Both the position numbers and the translations under genes were made by a program. Source: JALYZC01 sp963725645 (lineage in GTDB: Bacteria > Actinomycetota > Thermoleophilia > Solirubrobacterales > Solirubrobacteraceae). Taken from it: 64,000 bases of DNA. Shown here in pieces: positions 62,158-64,000 of the stretch. The notes beneath the pieces were generated by a model. That model had not been told where the DNA came from. It made no database searches and was given only the letters and a program-made list of their open reading frames with translations. Location of the stretch: positions 1,178,001 to 1,242,000 of the forward strand of contig CAVRZD010000006.1 of the NCBI GenBank assembly GCA_963725645.1, in the 5' to 3' direction. Numbering within the stretch: the stretch's first letter is position 1; the number at the start of each line of letters is the position of its first letter.

Positions 62158-62555
62158 GCCCCGCGCTCCACCATCACCGAGGTCGCTTTGACCGTCGCGG
62201 TCGCCGGGACCCCGGGCGCCAGCCCGAGCTCGCGCACCGCGTCCCGCGTGACCGCGGCGGTGATGCGGTGCGGCCCGGCCTCGATCTCGACCAGCGCCAT
62301 CACGCCATCGGTCTCGACCGAGCGCACGACGCCGGGGAAGCGGTTGCGGGCGGACAGCGGCGCCCCGGCCGGCTTGCGCTGCGGCCGCTGTGCCAGGCGC
62401 TCGACCTCGCGCCGCGATACGCGCCGGCGGTTGGCGCCGTCGCGCCGCGTGCGCACCTTGCCGGCGCGGTCCCAGCGGCGCAGCGTGTCGGCCGAGACGC
62501 CGATCGCCCGCGCCGCCTCGCCGAGGCTGAGGTCGTCGGGCATCCGCATAAGCAT
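62154..62555 (-). CDS. Molybdate-responsive regulator: MerR-like helix-turn-helix plus TOBE (molbindin) domain
   Basis: A 133-residue protein with DLSLGEAARAIGVSADTLRR then WDRAGKVRTRRDGANRRRVS (MerR-type winged helix, residues ~7-48) and a TOBE domain (GVVRSVETDGVMALVEIEAG, PHRITAAVTRDAVRELGLAP, ATATVKATSVMVERGA). Combining a DNA-binding domain with a molbindin makes it a candidate ModE substitute that senses molybdate and controls modABC. Translation may start at ATG 62555, 62549 or 62543; the sequence in front (TTTACCTATGCAATGCTTAT) has several ATGC steps that could be the operator. It is divergent from fdhD, 67 bases away. Confidence 0.88.
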   Translation of the reverse strand: MLMRMPDDLSLGEAARAIGVSADTLRRWDRAGKVRTRRDGANRRRVSRREVERLAQRPQRKPAGAPLSARNRFPGVVRSVETDGVMALVEIEAGPHRITAAVTRDAVRELGLAPGVPATATVKATSVMVERGA

Positions 62556-62622
62556 TGCATAGGTAAACGATCGAGCGTCGGCCGTCAGGCGTCAGCCGGC
62601 GTCATCGGGGTAGCCTTGCTTC

Positions 62623-63387
62623 ATGGCCGTCTGGGTCGAGGGAATGCATGCGGTGGTCGAGCGCGACGGAGAGCGCGACGAGGTGGCGGTCGAGGAGCCG
62701 CTGGAGATCCGGGTAGACGACGCGCCGCTCGCCGTCACGATGCGCACGCCCGGGCACGACGAGGAGCTGGCCGCCGGGTTCCTGTTCGGCGAGGGCCTGC
62801 TCGACGGTCCGCCGCACTTCCGGGCCGATCCGGAGCTGGCGGCGAACCGCGTCGACGTAACCGGGCCGCTGCGCCGCGACCCCGGCACGCGGCGCTTCTA
62901 CACCACGTCGTCGTGCGGCGTGTGCGGCAAGGGCGCACTCGAGGAGGTCGCGGTCGCCGCGCCGCCGGCGCCCGCCGGGCCGGTCGTGGCGCGCGAACTG
63001 CTGGCCGCGCTGCCCGGCCGCCTGCGCCAGCCCGAATTCGTCCGCACGGGCGGTCTCCACGCCACCGGGCTGTTCAACGCCGACGGTGAGCTGGCGATCG
63101 TGCGCGAAGACGTCGGCCGCCACAACGCGATGGACAAGGTCGTCGGCCGCGCGCTGCTCGACGGCCTCGTGCCCCTGGCGGAGCACCTGCTGTGCGTGTC
63201 CGGGCGGCTGTCCTTCGAGCTCGTCCAGAAGGCGGCCGTCGCCGGCGCGCCCGTGCTGGTCGGCGTCGGCGCGCCGACGTCGCTGGCGGTCGCGCTGGCC
63301 GCCGACCGCGGCCTCACCCTGGCCGGCTTCGCGCGCGCGGGACGGGTGAACGTGTACGCCGGACCCGAGCGCGTCGCCGCGGCGTGA
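62623..63387 (+). CDS. fdhD: Formate dehydrogenase accessory sulfurtransferase FdhD
   Basis: A 254-residue protein that transfers sulfur from a cysteine desulfurase to bis-MGD, making formate dehydrogenase active. The N-terminal part VAVEEPLEIRVDDAPLAVTM and RTPGHDEELAAGFLFGEGLL is the family opening; the sulfur-carrying CxxC is in TTSSCGVCGKGALEEVAV (~residue 105). AIVREDVGRHNAMDKVVGRA and HLLCVSGRLSFELVQKAAVA complete the cofactor-binding part. TAGCCT lies six bases before the ATG (leaderless). Its stop overlaps the GTG start of the formate dehydrogenase gene (GTGA), so enzyme and maturation factor are made together. Confidence 0.95.
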   Translation: MAVWVEGMHAVVERDGERDEVAVEEPLEIRVDDAPLAVTMRTPGHDEELAAGFLFGEGLLDGPPHFRADPELAANRVDVTGPLRRDPGTRRFYTTSSCGVCGKGALEEVAVAAPPAPAGPVVARELLAALPGRLRQPEFVRTGGLHATGLFNADGELAIVREDVGRHNAMDKVVGRALLDGLVPLAEHLLCVSGRLSFELVQKAAVAGAPVLVGVGAPTSLAVALAADRGLTLAGFARAGRVNVYAGPERVAAA

Positions 63388-64000
63388 GCTGGCCGCTGCT
63401 GCGTCAGCTGACCGGCGGCGACGCCCTCGGGCTGGGCCGCGCGGCACGGTCCAAGCGGTCCGAGGGTCTGCGACCGCGCACGTCGACCGCGGACCGGGTG
63501 GTCCCGTCGGTCTGCCCGTACTGCGCCGTCGGCTGCGGCCAGCGCGTGTACGTGAAGGACGAGCGCATCGTCGGGATCGAGGGCGACCCCGACAGCCCGA
63601 TCTCCCGCGGGCGGCTGTGTCCCAAGGGGTCAGCAACCAAGCAACTCGTGACGAACCCGGGCCGGCTGAGCAAGGTCCGCTACCGCCCGCCGCACGGGAC
63701 GTCGTGGCGGGACCTGGACCTCGACGAGGCGATGGAGATGATCGCCGAGCGCGTGATCGCCACGCGCGCGCGGACGTGGGAGGACGCGGACGAGCGGGGC
63801 GCGGCCCTGAACCGGACGCGCGGGTTCGCGCACCTCGGCGGCGCGACCCTGGACAACGAGGAGAACTACCTGATCAAGAAGTCCTTCACCGCCATGGGGG
63901 CGGTGCAGATCGAGAACCAGGCGCGCATATGACACAGCTCGACCGTCCCCGGTCTGGGGACTTCGTTCGGGCGCGGCGGCGCCACCACGTTCCAGCAGGA
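63384..64000 (+). CDS. Formate dehydrogenase alpha subunit with selenocysteine codon (3' end outside window)
   Basis: The visible 205 codons begin at GTG 63384 and include the [4Fe-4S] cluster motif VCPYCAVGCGQRVYV with the fourth Cys in SRGRLCPKGSATKQL, then RPPHGTSWRDLDLDEAMEMI, NRTRGFAHLGGATLDNEENY and IKKSFTAMGAVQIENQARI. An in-frame TGA at 63930 follows (codon 183). Reading continues as HSSTVPGLGTSFGRGGATTF, which is exactly the sequence that follows the catalytic Sec/Cys in formate dehydrogenases (ENQARI-U/C-HSSTVPGL). The TGA is therefore very likely selenocysteine, ligand of Mo/W. A gene caller will stop at 63932 and report a truncated protein. It oxidises formate to CO2 with the bis-MGD built by the cluster upstream. 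Confidence 0.9.
63930..63970 (+). promoter_or_regulatory. Bacterial SECIS-like element directly behind the UGA
   Basis: TGA (63930-63932) is followed 12 bases later by GTCCCC (63945-63950), loop GGTCT (63951-63955) and GGGGAC (63956-63961): a perfect six-pair stem whose loop matches the GGUCU apical loop of E. coli fdhF, the binding site of SelB. Position and loop agree with bacterial selenocysteine insertion rules. Confidence 0.85.

Noticed and set aside
63384..63932. Truncated formate dehydrogenase pseudogene
   Set aside because: The sequence after TGA continues the conserved active-site motif and is followed by a SECIS-like hairpin, so selenocysteine reading is a better explanation than truncation.

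Overview
The window is a very GC-rich (about 70%) chromosomal segment from an actinobacterium. Gene content and protein style (tandem ahcY genes, Ser/Gly-rich secreted tails, alpha/beta-hydrolase-cyclase fusions, NhaA-DsbA and MoaD-MoaE fusions, short GTG/TTG-start genes with 1-4 base overlaps, TAnnnT boxes directly in front of start codons) suggest the Thermoleophilia/Solirubrobacterales (Conexibacter/Solirubrobacter-like). The lineage is inferred from style, not from a database match. No rRNA, tRNA, CRISPR array or intact transposase was seen.

Layout. 1-3.3 kb: end of a UDP-sugar dehydrogenase, a mannose-1-phosphate guanylyltransferase with hexapeptide repeats, a frameshifted phosphoglucose/phosphomannose isomerase and an enoyl-CoA hydratase. 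3.4-3.5 kb: three 50-bp repeats in front of a ribbon-helix-helix-type gene. 4.0-7.1 kb: MerR regulator, adenosylhomocysteinase and a second, catalytically altered adenosylhomocysteinase-like gene. 7.1-14.6 kb: ctaG (frameshifted), comF, hpf, secA, prfB (with the programmed +1 frameshift) and an Orn/Lys/Arg-decarboxylase-like protein. 14.7-22.5 kb: a secreted repeat protein, nadC-nadA, a terminator, a thrombospondin-3-repeat protein, an ECF sigma factor with a membrane segment and long Ser/Gly tail, and an M16 peptidase (frameshifted). 22.6-32.8 kb: ftsE-ftsX-ctpA-rnr, an antiporter, a PLP decarboxylase, smpB, an HD-GYP protein, an M50 protease and the tmRNA gene.

32.9-47.5 kb is accessory: two paralogous hydrolase-cyclase fusions, a fold-back (MITE-like) element, TetR/AraC/ArsR regulators with small enzymes, an LVIVD-type secreted protein and an EamA transporter. 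47.6-55.8 kb: an ECF42-type sigma factor next to an internally deleted DGPF/YCII gene, a FUSC-like membrane protein, an NhaA-DsbA fusion, a SHOCT membrane protein and a GAF/SpoIIE phosphatase.

55.8-64.0 kb is a coherent molybdenum island: mobA, moeA, a moaD-moaE fusion, moaC, moaB, a molybdate ABC transporter (modABC) with an HTH-TOBE regulator, fdhD and the start of a formate dehydrogenase. That last gene has an in-frame TGA followed by a SECIS-like hairpin, so it is very likely a selenoprotein rather than a truncated gene. The cluster would import molybdate, build and mature the cofactor, and insert it into this enzyme.

Six genes carry single-base frameshifts, which points to indel errors in the underlying sequence as much as to real pseudogenes. 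Three genes lack any canonical start and appear to begin with CTG overlapping the upstream stop (CTGA).
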